Assembly: GCA_027340195.1 (NCBI GenBank)
Contig: DAHWNE010000120.1
Span: forward strand, 1 to 15,602
DNA from: Acetobacteraceae bacterium
Lineage (GTDB): Bacteria > Pseudomonadota > Alphaproteobacteria > Acetobacterales > Acetobacteraceae
Direction: 5' to 3'
Length of the DNA: 15,602 nucleotides
In this document: one piece after another, positions 8,544 to 15,602 of the stretch
Layout: each line of letters starts with the position of its first letter
Numbering within the stretch: the stretch's first letter is position 1
Program-made: the position numbers and the translations under genes
Notes under the pieces: model-generated
The model's input: only the letters and a program-made list of their open reading frames with translations
What the model was told of the DNA's origin: nothing
The model's database searches: none

Positions 8544-9148
8544 TCCGCCACCATCCCGCCGATACCACCCTGCTCGCCTGCGCCGCCGGCAGGATGCCCC
8601 CTGCCCATGCGCGGGTGATCGGCGTCCACGCGGCGCTGTGCCCGCACTGCGCGGCGGGGCTCGCGGCGGCGGAAGCGGCCGGCGGAGCGCTGTTGGAGGC
8701 GCTAGCGCCGGTGGCGCTGGCGCCGGACGCGCTGGCGCGCACGCTGGCCCGGCTGGACGCCGCGGCGCCGGAACCCGCGCCCCCGGGGTTCGACCTTGCC
8801 GCGCTCGCCTCCGGGCGCTGGCGGCGTGTCGCCCCCGGCATCGCCATCATGCCCCTGATGGCGCGCGATGCGACCGACAGCCGGCTCGATCTGATCCGGG
8901 TCGCCCCGGGCCGCGCCCTGCTCGCGCATGGCCATTCCGGGGCCGAGACCACCTGCGTGCTGACCGGCGCCTTCACCGACGGCGCCGACAGCTACGGCGC
9001 CGGGGATTGCGTCGAAACCGATCCGGCGGTGGCGCATCAGCCGCGCGCCCTGCCGGGGGAGGATTGCATCTGCCTGATCGCGGTCACCCATCACCTGCGC
9101 CCGCGCTCCTGGCTTGGGCGGGTGGTGCGTCCATTGCTGGGGATGTGA
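8540..9148 (+). CDS. chrR: Zinc-binding anti-sigma factor ChrR (ASD plus cupin domain)
   Basis: A 202-residue ChrR. The N-terminal anti-sigma domain has the zinc ligands His5, His30, Cys34 and Cys37 (pattern HxxxCxxC). The C-terminal cupin domain (about 95-190) keeps its metal-site pattern, His130, His132, Glu136 and His166, in LAHGHSGAE and VAHQP. In R. sphaeroides the first domain alone holds sigma-E inactive, and the cupin domain is needed for release on singlet oxygen. Both sets of ligands are intact, so a working sensor is expected. It is a cytoplasmic protein. Its ATGA overlap with rpoE suits equal production of the pair. The next gene starts two bases after its stop, tying effector genes directly to the regulator transcript. 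Confidence 0.95.
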   Translation: MIRHHPADTTLLACAAGRMPPAHARVIGVHAALCPHCAAGLAAAEAAGGALLEALAPVALAPDALARTLARLDAAAPEPAPPGFDLAALASGRWRRVAPGIAIMPLMARDATDSRLDLIRVAPGRALLAHGHSGAETTCVLTGAFTDGADSYGAGDCVETDPAVAHQPRALPGEDCICLIAVTHHLRPRSWLGRVVRPLLGM

Positions 9149-9150
9149 GC

Positions 9151-9963
9151 ATGTCCGCCACCGCCGCCGTCCCTGCCACGGAGTTCGGCGTGATGATCGC
9201 GCTGGTCAACCGTCTCGCCCCGCGCCGCCGGGTGCGCCACACCGAGGCCGCCTATCGCCCCGGGCCGCGCGGCGGGATCGACCTCTATCGCCCGGCCGAT
9301 GCGCGCGATCCGCCCGGCGTGCTGTTCTTCTATGGCGGCGGGTGGGAGACGGGGGCACGGGCGATGTATCGCTTCGTCGGCGCCAGCCTGGCCGCCCATG
9401 GCATCGCCTGCGCCATCCCCGATTACCGGCTGTTCCCGGAGGTGCGGTTTCCCGCCTTCATGGAGGACGCCGCCGCGGCGCTGGCCTTTCTGGCCGCGCG
9501 CCGGTTCGTCGATCCGGCGCGGCTGGTGCTGATGGGGCACTCGGCGGGGGCGCAGATCGCGACCCTGCTCGCGCTCGATCCGCGCCACCGGCACGCCGCC
9601 GGGGCGCCGGCGCCGGCCGGGGTGGTCGGCCTCGCCGGGCCCTATGACTTCCTGCCGCTGCGCAGCCCGGTGCTGCGGGAGATTTTCGGCCCCGCCGAGA
9701 CCTGGCCCGAGTCGCAGCCGGTTCGCTTCGCCTCCGCCGGGGCGCCGCCGATGCTGTTGGCGACCGGCGCCCGCGACCGCACCGTGCTGCCGCGCAACAC
9801 GATCAGCCTGGCGGCGGCCCTGCGTCGGGCCGGCGCCCCGGTCACCGCGCGGGTCTATCCGGGCCTCGGCCACCGGGCGCTGATCGGCGGCTTCGCCCCC
9901 GGGCTGGGGGCGCTGCTGCCGGTCAGGCGCGCGGTGCTGCGCTTCATCCGGAGGGTGACATGA
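9151..9963 (+). CDS. Alpha/beta hydrolase (esterase/lipase, HSL/BD-FAE-like)
   Basis: A 270-residue alpha/beta hydrolase. The oxyanion-hole motif reads FYGGGWETG (60-68, a variant of HGGG), the nucleophile elbow is GHSAG with Ser131, and the likely acid and base are Asp209 (ATGARDRTV) and His241 (GLGHRAL). DYRLFP (91-96) is typical of the esterase/kynurenine-formamidase-like group. No signal peptide is seen, so it should be cytoplasmic. It begins two bases after chrR and ends in an ATGA overlap with the DUF1295 gene. The position within a lipid-modification operon suggests it cleaves an ester, perhaps a damaged or modified acyl chain or a hydroperoxide-bearing lipid; the substrate is a guess. 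Confidence 0.9.
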   Translation: MSATAAVPATEFGVMIALVNRLAPRRRVRHTEAAYRPGPRGGIDLYRPADARDPPGVLFFYGGGWETGARAMYRFVGASLAAHGIACAIPDYRLFPEVRFPAFMEDAAAALAFLAARRFVDPARLVLMGHSAGAQIATLLALDPRHRHAAGAPAPAGVVGLAGPYDFLPLRSPVLREIFGPAETWPESQPVRFASAGAPPMLLATGARDRTVLPRNTISLAAALRRAGAPVTARVYPGLGHRALIGGFAPGLGALLPVRRAVLRFIRRVT

Positions 9964-10742
9964 GCGCGCCGGCGGTGGCGCTGGCGGTGGTCGTCTGGCT
10001 ATCGGTGGCGATGATGGGCGCCTGGGTGGCGCAATACGCGGCCGGCAACGCGAGCTGGGTGGATGTGGTCTGGACCTTCGCGCTGGGGGCGGCCGGGGTC
10101 GGCTGCGGCCTCGGCGCGCCGGGGCCGCGCGGGGTGCTGGTGGCGGCGATGGCCGGGCTGTGGGCGCTGCGGCTGGGCGGGCACATCCTGCGCCGCAGCC
10201 GAGGTGCCCCCGAGGACGCCCGCTATGCCGGGCTGCGGGCGGAGTGGGGCGCGCGGTTCCAGCGGCGCATGTTCGGCTTCCTGCAGATCCAGGCGGCCGC
10301 CGCGGCGATCCTGGCGATGAGCTTCCTGGCGGCGGCCCGCAACCCGGCCCGGCTCGGCGCGACGGACGCGCTGGGGGTGGCGCTGTTCGCCGCCGGGGTA
10401 GCGGGCGGGGCGCTGGCGGATGCGCAGCTGGCGCGGTTCCGGCGGGATCCCGCCAACCGCGGCGCGCTGTGCGAGCACGGGCTGTGGCGCCATTCGCGCC
10501 ACCCCAATTATTTCTTCGAGGTCCTGGGCTGGTGCGGCTGGCCGCTGCTGGCGATCGCGCCCGGCTATGCGTGGGGCTGGTCGGCGCTGAGCGCGCCGGC
10601 GCTGATGTATGTGCTGCTGGTGCATGTCTCCGGCATCCCGCCGACCGAGGCGGCGATGCTGCGCTCCCGCGGCGCCGCCTTCCGCGCCTATCAGGCGCGC
10701 ACCCGTCCCTTCCTGCCGCTACCGAAACGGAGACCGCGATGA
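9960..10742 (+). CDS. DUF1295 family multi-pass membrane protein (steroid 5-alpha-reductase-like)
   Basis: A 260-residue membrane protein with about six to seven hydrophobic segments, falling in DUF1295 and the wider steroid-5-alpha-reductase/isoprenylcysteine-methyltransferase superfamily. The conserved C-terminal signature is GLWRHSRHPNYFFE (174-187), followed by two more helices and a basic tail YQARTRPFLPLPK (244-256). The superfamily reduces double bonds with NADPH or methylates lipids, so this protein may reduce or alter an acyl-chain double bond in the inner membrane (inference). It overlaps the genes on both sides by ATGA. Genes of this family often sit next to CFA-like methyltransferases. 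Confidence 0.9.
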   Translation: MSAPAVALAVVVWLSVAMMGAWVAQYAAGNASWVDVVWTFALGAAGVGCGLGAPGPRGVLVAAMAGLWALRLGGHILRRSRGAPEDARYAGLRAEWGARFQRRMFGFLQIQAAAAAILAMSFLAAARNPARLGATDALGVALFAAGVAGGALADAQLARFRRDPANRGALCEHGLWRHSRHPNYFFEVLGWCGWPLLAIAPGYAWGWSALSAPALMYVLLVHVSGIPPTEAAMLRSRGAAFRAYQARTRPFLPLPKRRPR

Positions 10743-11764
10743 GCCTGGTTGCCGCCGTCACCGGCGCCGCCGAGCGCCTGCCCCTGCCCGACGCCCTGAC
10801 CCGGGCCGGGATCGCGCTGCTGGTGAACCGCACCGGCCGGGCGCTGGACCGCGCGCCGCCCGAGGCGGAGCGCGACTTCGCGCTCTCGATGTGGGCCTGG
10901 CCGATCGCCCGCTCCCCGGAGGCGGCCAACGCCCAGCATTACGAACTGCCGGCGGCGTTCTTCGGCCAGGTGCTGGGGGCGCGGCGCAAATACTCCTGCT
11001 GCCTCTATGCCGACCCGGCGGATACGCTGGACGTCGCCGAGGAGCGCGCGCTGGAGGTCACCGCCGCCCATGCGGGACTGGCGGATGGGCAGCGGATCCT
11101 GGAGCTCGGCTGCGGCTGGGGGTCGCTCAGCCTGTGGATGGCCGAGGCGTTTCCACGCGCCGCCATCACCGCGGTCTCCAACGCCGCCGCCCAGCGGCGC
11201 TTCATCGAGGCCGAGGCGCGCCGGCGCGGCATCACCAATCTGCGGGTGCTGACCGCGGACATGAACGAGTTCGAGCCCGACGGGCGCTTCGATCGCGTGG
11301 TCTCGGTCGAGATGTGGGAGCACATGAGCAACTGGCACGCGCTGCTGGCGCGCGTGCACGGCTGGCTGGAGCCGGGCGGGCGGCTGTTCCTGCACGTCTT
11401 CAGCCACCGCAGCGCCCCCTATGCCTTCGACCCCGAGGACGCGGCGGACTGGATCGCCCGGCACTTCTTCACCGGCGGCATCATGCCGAGCCACGGGCTG
11501 ATCCGCGAGCTCGACCAGCATTTCACCCTGGCCGCCGACTGGCGCTGGTCCGGCACCCATTACCAGCGCACCGCGCGCGACTGGCTGGCCCGCTTCGACG
11601 CCAATCAGCCGGCGATCGCGCCGATCCTGGCCGAGGTCTATGGCGCGGATGCGGCGCTGTGGCGGCGGCGCTGGCGGCTGTTCTTCCTGGCCACCGCCGG
11701 GCTGTTCGGCGCGCGTGACGGCAACGACTGGGGGGTGAGCCACTACCTGCTGGCGCCGCGATGA
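10739..11764 (+). CDS. CFA-synthase-family SAM-dependent methyltransferase (operon 2, CfaA-like)
   Basis: A 341-residue SAM-dependent methyltransferase of the CFA-synthase/coclaurine N-methyltransferase group. It shows HYELPAAFFGQVLG (67-80), KYSCCLY (84-90), the SAM loop LELGCGWGSL (121-130), VSVEMWEHMSNW (188-199) and DWIARHFFTGGIMPSH (237-252). It is shorter than the other methyltransferase in the window (399 residues) and differs in its N-terminal domain and C-terminus, so the two are not recent duplicates. It resembles the CfaA-type protein of the R. sphaeroides sigma-E regulon. The substrate is probably an unsaturated phospholipid acyl chain, though members of this subgroup may act on other molecules. 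It is ATGA-coupled to DUF1295 upstream and to the membrane protein downstream. Confidence 0.92.
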   Translation: MSLVAAVTGAAERLPLPDALTRAGIALLVNRTGRALDRAPPEAERDFALSMWAWPIARSPEAANAQHYELPAAFFGQVLGARRKYSCCLYADPADTLDVAEERALEVTAAHAGLADGQRILELGCGWGSLSLWMAEAFPRAAITAVSNAAAQRRFIEAEARRRGITNLRVLTADMNEFEPDGRFDRVVSVEMWEHMSNWHALLARVHGWLEPGGRLFLHVFSHRSAPYAFDPEDAADWIARHFFTGGIMPSHGLIRELDQHFTLAADWRWSGTHYQRTARDWLARFDANQPAIAPILAEVYGADAALWRRRWRLFFLATAGLFGARDGNDWGVSHYLLAPR

Positions 11765-12279
11765 GGCGGAGCGCGGCCACCCCCGAGGCCACCGCGTGTT
11801 TTCTCGCCCTGGTCCTGGGGGCGAACGGGCCGATCTACCCGCTCTACGTGATCGCGGTGGTCGGGTGGGCGAGCGGACATTGGGCGTTCCTGACCATGGG
11901 GGCGATGCCGCTGTTCCTGGCGATCCCGGCGCTGGCCCGGCGGGTGCCGGGCATGGCGGGCGGTGCGTTGTGGCTGGTGGGCACGCTCAATACGCTGTGG
12001 TGCATGAAGCTGCTGGGGCCGGCGAGCCTGGTGGGCGCGTTCCTGCTGCCCTGCGCCGGGCTGGCCGCGCTGCTGCCGGCGGGGTGGGCGCGGCTGGCCG
12101 GGGCCGGGCTGCCGCTGCTGGGGTTGCTGGTGCCGCATGCGTGGTTCGGCGCGGCGATCCTGCGGCTGACCGCGGGGCAGGCGGCGCGGCTGGCGAGCCT
12201 CAACCTCTTCAGCGCCGGCTGCCTGACCGGGCTGATCGGGCTGCGGCTGGGGAGGCTGATCGCGCCGGAGGGGCCGTAA
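11761..12279 (+). CDS. Small multi-pass membrane protein of unknown function
   Basis: A 172-residue protein that I do not recognise. It is almost entirely hydrophobic, with about five helices at roughly residues 10-32, 40-60, 66-85, 88-125 (possibly two close helices) and 140-165. Candidate conserved polar spots are NGPIYP (21-26), HWAF (40-43) and NTLWCMK (76-82). There is no signal peptide or enzyme motif. Its ATG forms an ATGA overlap with the upstream methyltransferase gene, so it is almost certainly the last gene of the rpoE operon. It could be a subunit or membrane anchor for the DUF1295 or methyltransferase enzymes (inference). Confidence 0.82.
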   Translation: MRRSAATPEATACFLALVLGANGPIYPLYVIAVVGWASGHWAFLTMGAMPLFLAIPALARRVPGMAGGALWLVGTLNTLWCMKLLGPASLVGAFLLPCAGLAALLPAGWARLAGAGLPLLGLLVPHAWFGAAILRLTAGQAARLASLNLFSAGCLTGLIGLRLGRLIAPEGP

Positions 12280-12364
12280 GCCGCGGGGCTGGCGCGTGAG
12301 CGGTTGACGCCCCGACCGACCCATGGTCCGCATCGGTCCAGATCACAGCACCGGACCGACCGCC

Positions 12365-14089
12365 ATGCCCGACCCGCAGGAGCCCCGCGCCGAAATCCCG
12401 CTCAGCCCCCCTCCCCTGCCCGCGCGCTGGGCCCTCGAGGCCGAGGTGGTGGTGATCGGCGCCGGGGCCACCGGCATGACGGCGGCGATCGTCGCCGCCG
12501 AGGCCGGGGCCTCGGTGATCGTGGTGGAGCAGGAAGCCGATATCGGCGGGCACGCCATCACCAGCGGCGGCAACGTGCCGCTGGGCGGGGGCACGCGCGC
12601 GCAACGCGATCACGGCATCGTCGATTCGCCCGCATTGCTGTTCGCCGACCTCACCGACTGGTCGGTGGTGGAGCCGAACGGATTTCCCGATTACCGTTAC
12701 AACGACCGCGAGATCGTCCGCGCCTTCGTCGATGTCAATGTCGAGACCTACGACTGGCTGGTCGATCACGGGGTGGTGTTCGTCGATAAGGCGCCGGACG
12801 CGCAGGGCGGCAACGCGGTGGGCAACTCGGCCCCACGGGAGATGCATTGCGCGGTCTCGCACTGGCCGATGGTGCAGACCGGGAAGCCCGCCGATCCGGC
12901 CGAACAGGCGACGCGATCCTCCGGCAATGGGCTGATGCGCCCGCTGGAGGCGGCGGCGCGACGCGCCGGCGTGCGCATCCTGCTCGGCCACCGGATGGTG
13001 GGACTCTATCGGGAAGCGCCGGTCGCCGGCCGGGTGCTGGGAATCGCGGCGGATCATGGCGGCCGGCCGCGCGCCATCCGGGCCCGCCGGGCGGTGATCA
13101 TCGGCACCGGCGGCTCGACCGGCCATGTCGCCTTCCGCCGCATCGCCGATCCGCGGCTGACCGAGGAATATTGCGGCCTCGCCGGGATGCCGTGGTCCGA
13201 TCAGGACGCGAGCGGGGAGCTGGCGGCGATGGCGATCGGCGCCTCGCTGTGGGGGACCTACAACCAGACGGGCGAGTTCGGCTTCAACCTGACCAAGCCG
13301 GCGGCGATCGGCTGCCGCTACGGCTACCAGAATCTGCGCTGGTATCCGGGCAGCGCGGTGTTCGACCGCGCCGGCGCGATCGGGCTGCCGGTGAAGGACT
13401 GGCAGGACGTGATCACCGTCAACATGCTGGGACAACGATTCTACGACGAAACCGGGCGCGGGTTCACCACCAACAACTACAACTCGCTCGATCCCTATAC
13501 GCAAGGAAGCTGGCGCAACGTGGAGCGGGTGAGCTTCCGCGCCAACAACTGGCTGAACGCCGCGATGGCCGGGATCGGCGACGGGCACAACGGCGGCGGG
13601 CCGATCTGGGCGATCTTCGATGCCGAGGCGGTGCGACGGGAGGGCTGGATCACCGAGCACCCGCATGTCGATCGGGAGGGCGGGTTCTTCTTCGAGGCCG
13701 ATACCATCGCCGAGCTGGCGCGGCGGATCGCGATGCCACACCAGCGCGTGCCGATGCCGCCCGAGGGGCTCGAGCGCAGCGTGGCCCGCTACAACCGATT
13801 CGTGGAGACCGGGGTGGACGAGGATTTCGCCAAGCCCTGCCCGCGGTTCCCGATCGCCACGCCGCCGTTCTTCGCCGCCTGGGCGACGCCGGTGATCCAT
13901 GACACGCGGATGGGGCTGCGCATCGATGCGCGCTGCCGGGTGATCGACCGCAACGGCGCGGTGATTCCCGGCCTCTATTGCGGGGGCGAATCGGCGGGCG
14001 GGTTCAGCGAACACGGGCTGTCGCGCGCGATCTGCCAGGGGCTGATCGCGGCGCGGGATGCGCTCACGCCTCGGCCAGAGGCAGGGTGA
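12365..14089 (+). CDS. FAD-binding flavoprotein (FAD_binding_2 family; fumarate reductase/ketosteroid dehydrogenase-like)
   Basis: A 574-residue flavoprotein. The FAD motif [14 protein letters not shown] (28-41) is followed by the ribose-binding Glu55 in [14 protein letters not shown]. The C-terminal [21 protein letters not shown] segment is the usual closing FAD contact of the fumarate-reductase/succinate-dehydrogenase flavoprotein group. The central cap is unusual, rich in aromatic and Asn residues ([32 protein letters not shown]). No leader peptide or heme motif is seen, so it is probably soluble and cytoplasmic. Relatives reduce or oxidise carbon-carbon bonds next to carbonyls; the substrate cannot be told. 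The start is uncertain: the ATG at 12365 gives the shorter N-terminus, an in-frame ATG at 12323 would add 14 residues, and neither has a clear ribosome binding site. Its end overlaps the kinase gene by 26 bases, tail to tail. Confidence 0.87.
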   Translation: MPDPQEPRAEIPLSPPPLPARWALEAEVVVIGAGATGMTAAIVAAEAGASVIVVEQEADIGGHAITSGGNVPLGGGTRAQRDHGIVDSPALLFADLTDWSVVEPNGFPDYRYNDREIVRAFVDVNVETYDWLVDHGVVFVDKAPDAQGGNAVGNSAPREMHCAVSHWPMVQTGKPADPAEQATRSSGNGLMRPLEAAARRAGVRILLGHRMVGLYREAPVAGRVLGIAADHGGRPRAIRARRAVIIGTGGSTGHVAFRRIADPRLTEEYCGLAGMPWSDQDASGELAAMAIGASLWGTYNQTGEFGFNLTKPAAIGCRYGYQNLRWYPGSAVFDRAGAIGLPVKDWQDVITVNMLGQRFYDETGRGFTTNNYNSLDPYTQGSWRNVERVSFRANNWLNAAMAGIGDGHNGGGPIWAIFDAEAVRREGWITEHPHVDREGGFFFEADTIAELARRIAMPHQRVPMPPEGLERSVARYNRFVETGVDEDFAKPCPRFPIATPPFFAAWATPVIHDTRMGLRIDARCRVIDRNGAVIPGLYCGGESAGGFSEHGLSRAICQGLIAARDALTPRPEAG

Positions 14090-15164
14090 AGGAAAACGCG
14101 GTGCCGCCGTCCTCGACCGCCACGGCGGCGATGCGCCCGCCATGCTGCTCGACGATGCCGCGCGCGATCGCGAGCCCCATGCCGAGCCCATCCGGCTTGT
14201 CGGTCACGAAGGGCTGAAACAGCGCGCCCGCGACCGCCGGCGACAGGCCGGAGCCGGTGTCGCGCACGCTGATCCGCGCCATGCCCGCCTCCGTCCGCGC
14301 ACTCACGCCGAGGAGCCTGCGCGGGGCGTCGGCCATCGCCTCGATCGCGTTGCGGATCAGGATCAGCAGCACCTGCTGGATCAGGGCGCGGTCGGCGCGC
14401 ACCGGTGGCAGACCCGGCGGCAGGTCGAGGCGGACACTGACGCCGGTCTCGGCCGCGCCCACCAGCGCCAGCGCGCAGGCTTCCTCGATCAGCGGCGCGA
14501 GCGGCTCCGGCCGCGGGGCCGGGGCGGCGCCGGCGACGAAGCCGCGCAGCCGGCGGATGATCTCGCCGGCGCGCAGGGTCTCGGCCCGCGCGCGGGCCAG
14601 CGCCTCGGCGGCGCGGGCGGGATCGTCGCCCAGCCGTTCCAGCGCCGCCAGGTAGTTGGAAATGGCGGTGAGCGGCTGGTTGAGTTCATGGGCCAGGGCG
14701 GCGGCCATCTGCCCCATCGCCGACAGGCGGGTGGCCTGGGCCAGGCGCTGTTGCAGCTCCTGCATCCGCGCCCGTGTGGCCTGGGTCTCGGTGAGATCGC
14801 GGATGAAACCGGTGAAGCAGCGGGCAGCGCCGCCGCCGGCCTCGCCGACCGCGAGTTCCATCGGGAAGGTGGAGCCGTCGCGGCGTTCGCCGACCACGAC
14901 GCGGCCGATGCCGATGATGCGGCGTTCGCCGGTGGCGAGGTAGCGGGCGAGGTAGGAGTCATGCTGGCTGCGGTACGGCTCGGGCATCAGGAAGGAGACG
15001 TTGCGGCCGGTCGCCTCGGCTGCGGTCCAGCCGAACAGGCGTTCGGCGGCGGCGGAGAAGCGGATGATGCGCCCTTCGGTGTCGATCACCACCAGGGCAT
15101 CCGGGATGGTCTCCAGGATCGAGCGAAGCTGGGCGGCGTCGGTGCTGCGCGGGCGGTCGGGCAT
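14064..15164 (-). CDS. FixL-like soluble PAS sensor histidine kinase
   Basis: A 366-residue kinase with one PAS domain (about 12-128), an HWE/HisKA-type dimerisation helix with the phosphorylated His159 in AHELNQPL, and an ATPase domain with the N-box LIRNAIEAM (269-277) and DTGSGL and [11 protein letters not shown] (327-336). The PAS domain closely matches the oxygen sensor FixL. The heme-ligand histidine aligns with His68 ([12 protein letters not shown]), and Arg74, Ile83, Ile86 and Arg88 ([10 protein letters not shown]) align with the Bradyrhizobium heme-pocket residues. No membrane segment is present, and no FixJ or other response regulator is in the window, so its partner is elsewhere. 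The ATG at 15164 was preferred to one at 15227, because the extra 21 residues look like non-conserved leader. A role as an oxygen or NO sensor is inferred. Confidence 0.9.
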   Translation of the reverse strand: MPDRPRSTDAAQLRSILETIPDALVVIDTEGRIIRFSAAAERLFGWTAAEATGRNVSFLMPEPYRSQHDSYLARYLATGERRIIGIGRVVVGERRDGSTFPMELAVGEAGGGAARCFTGFIRDLTETQATRARMQELQQRLAQATRLSAMGQMAAALAHELNQPLTAISNYLAALERLGDDPARAAEALARARAETLRAGEIIRRLRGFVAGAAPAPRPEPLAPLIEEACALALVGAAETGVSVRLDLPPGLPPVRADRALIQQVLLILIRNAIEAMADAPRRLLGVSARTEAGMARISVRDTGSGLSPAVAGALFQPFVTDKPDGLGMGLAIARGIVEQHGGRIAAVAVEDGGTAFSFTLPLAEA

Positions 15165-15225
15165 GGGGCGGCCTGGGGTTGCGGATGCGCTTGCATCGCG
15201 CCGCGGCCCAAGGCAAGCCGGGACC

Positions 15226-15602
15226 ATGCGGCGGTTCTGGATCGTGCTGGCCTGTGCGGTGTTCCTGGCGGGGCTGATCCTGGATACCGGGGCGTTGCTG
15301 CGGGTGGGATGGTACTATTTCTGGGCCGGGCTGCGGGCACATCCGTGGTGGGCGTTGGGCCTGGTGGCGGCGGGGCTGGCGCTGTGGGCGGGGCGACGGT
15401 GGCTGACACGGCGCGGAGGGAAGCGGCAGGGGCGAAAGCGGCGGGGGCGAAAGCGGCAGGGCAAGCGCGGGGGGAAAAAGCCCACGGCGGGCGGGGCGCG
15501 CAAGAAGCGGGTGAGCACGGCGCCGGCCGAACCGGCGGTCGATGTCACCGCGCCGCCCGCCGCGACACCCCCATCGCCTCCGCCAGATGCGCCCGCGCCG
15601 CC
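15226..15602 (+). CDS. Small membrane protein with basic repeat and Pro/Ala-rich tail (3' end cut by window)
   Basis: The frame is open from the ATG at 15226 to the window edge (125 complete codons). It starts [20 protein letters not shown] and has two hydrophobic segments (about residues 4-24 and 41-56). These are followed by a strongly basic stretch with three copies of K-R-x-G-R/K (66-80), more Lys/Arg, and a Pro/Ala-rich end. I do not recognise a family. The arrangement (two helices, charged tail facing the cytoplasm) resembles small membrane proteins of unknown role. Codon third positions are GC-rich over most of the frame, which supports coding, but weaken after about 15550. It is divergent from the FixL-like kinase gene with 61 bases between the starts. 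Confidence 0.5.
   Translation, partial: MRRFWIVLACAVFLAGLILDTGALLRVGWYYFWAGLRAHPWWALGLVAAGLALWAGRRWLTRRGGKRQGRKRRGRKRQGKRGGKKPTAGGARKKRVSTAPAEPAVDVTAPPAATPPSPPPDAPAP
15421..15465 (+). repeat. Three tandem 15-base repeats
   Basis: AAGCGGCAGGGGCGA (15421-15435) is repeated at 15436-15450 with one change and at 15451-15465 with a diverged end. In the plus frame it encodes [10 protein letters not shown] and KRQGK. The repeat keeps the reading frame, as expected if the basic tail is translated. Confidence 0.85.
15545..15602 (-). CDS. Possible C-terminal end of a minus-strand gene
   Basis: On the minus strand, an open frame enters from the right edge and ends at TGA (15547-15545), encoding an end that reads [18 protein letters not shown]. 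Nearly every codon ends in G, unlike the overlapping plus frame, and the sequence looks like a helical protein C-terminus. Only 18 codons are visible, so no family can be named. Confidence 0.3.
   Translation of the reverse strand, partial: AARAHLAEAMGVSRRAAR

Noticed and set aside
9091-10929. A minus-strand open frame of about 610 codons opposite the hydrolase and DUF1295 genes
   Set aside because: Its translation is Arg/Pro/Ala-rich without domains, while the plus strand has recognisable protein families with overlapping junctions throughout.
12257-12280. TGATCG followed by TAAG as a further sigma-E promoter before the flavoprotein gene
   Set aside because: The spacer is only 14 bases instead of 18 and the -35 differs at the last base, so it does not match the two real promoters.
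12209-14191. A minus-strand open frame of about 660 codons opposite the flavoprotein gene
   Set aside because: It mirrors a plus-strand gene with clear FAD motifs and shows no family features. Long open antisense frames are expected at this GC content.

Overview
The window is very GC-rich, with codons that almost always end in G or C. It comes from an alphaproteobacterium. The evidence is a SUV3-type RNA helicase, an RpoE/ChrR pair of the Rhodobacter singlet-oxygen type and a FixL-like kinase. Base composition and gene mix would fit an Acetobacteraceae/Rhodospirillales genome, but the family-level placement is inference. Because of the GC content, both strands carry many long spurious open frames. 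Genes were chosen by protein family, start context and junction geometry.

Left flank (1-3306): a SUV3-like helicase (minus, running off the left edge) is divergent from a DUF1269 membrane protein, which is followed by a SOUL heme-binding-family protein (both plus).

Centre (3393-12279): two tightly packed operons diverge from a short control region at 7823-7994. The leftward operon (7822 to 3393) encodes an NAD(P)/FAD amine-oxidase-like protein, a DUF1365 protein, a cyclopropane-fatty-acid-synthase-like methyltransferase, a DUF6134 protein and a lipocalin lipoprotein. The rightward operon (7995 to 12279) encodes the ECF sigma factor RpoE, its zinc-binding anti-sigma factor ChrR, an alpha/beta hydrolase, a DUF1295 membrane enzyme, a second CFA-like methyltransferase and an unrecognised small membrane protein. 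Eight of the nine junctions overlap (seven ATGA, one of 7 bases); the ninth is a 2-base gap. The control region has two back-to-back promoters of identical design, TGATCC-N18-TAAGG (minus) and TGATCC-N18-TAGAG (plus). These match the form of sigma-E promoters known from Rhodobacter sphaeroides.

The centre therefore reads as an eleven-gene, self-contained singlet-oxygen (or related oxidant) response. ChrR holds RpoE until the stress arrives, RpoE then fires both promoters, and most of the products look devoted to modifying, moving or hydrolysing membrane acyl chains. In R. sphaeroides similar sigma-E targets are linked to methylated and furan fatty acids. Which product is made here is not decidable from sequence.

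Right flank (12365-15602): a FAD_binding_2-family flavoprotein (plus) overlaps tail-to-tail with a soluble FixL-like PAS histidine kinase (minus) that keeps the heme-pocket residues. A small two-helix membrane protein with a basic repeat tail (plus) runs off the right edge, and the end of a possible minus-strand gene overlaps it. No RNA genes, insertion sequences, CRISPR arrays or phage genes were seen.
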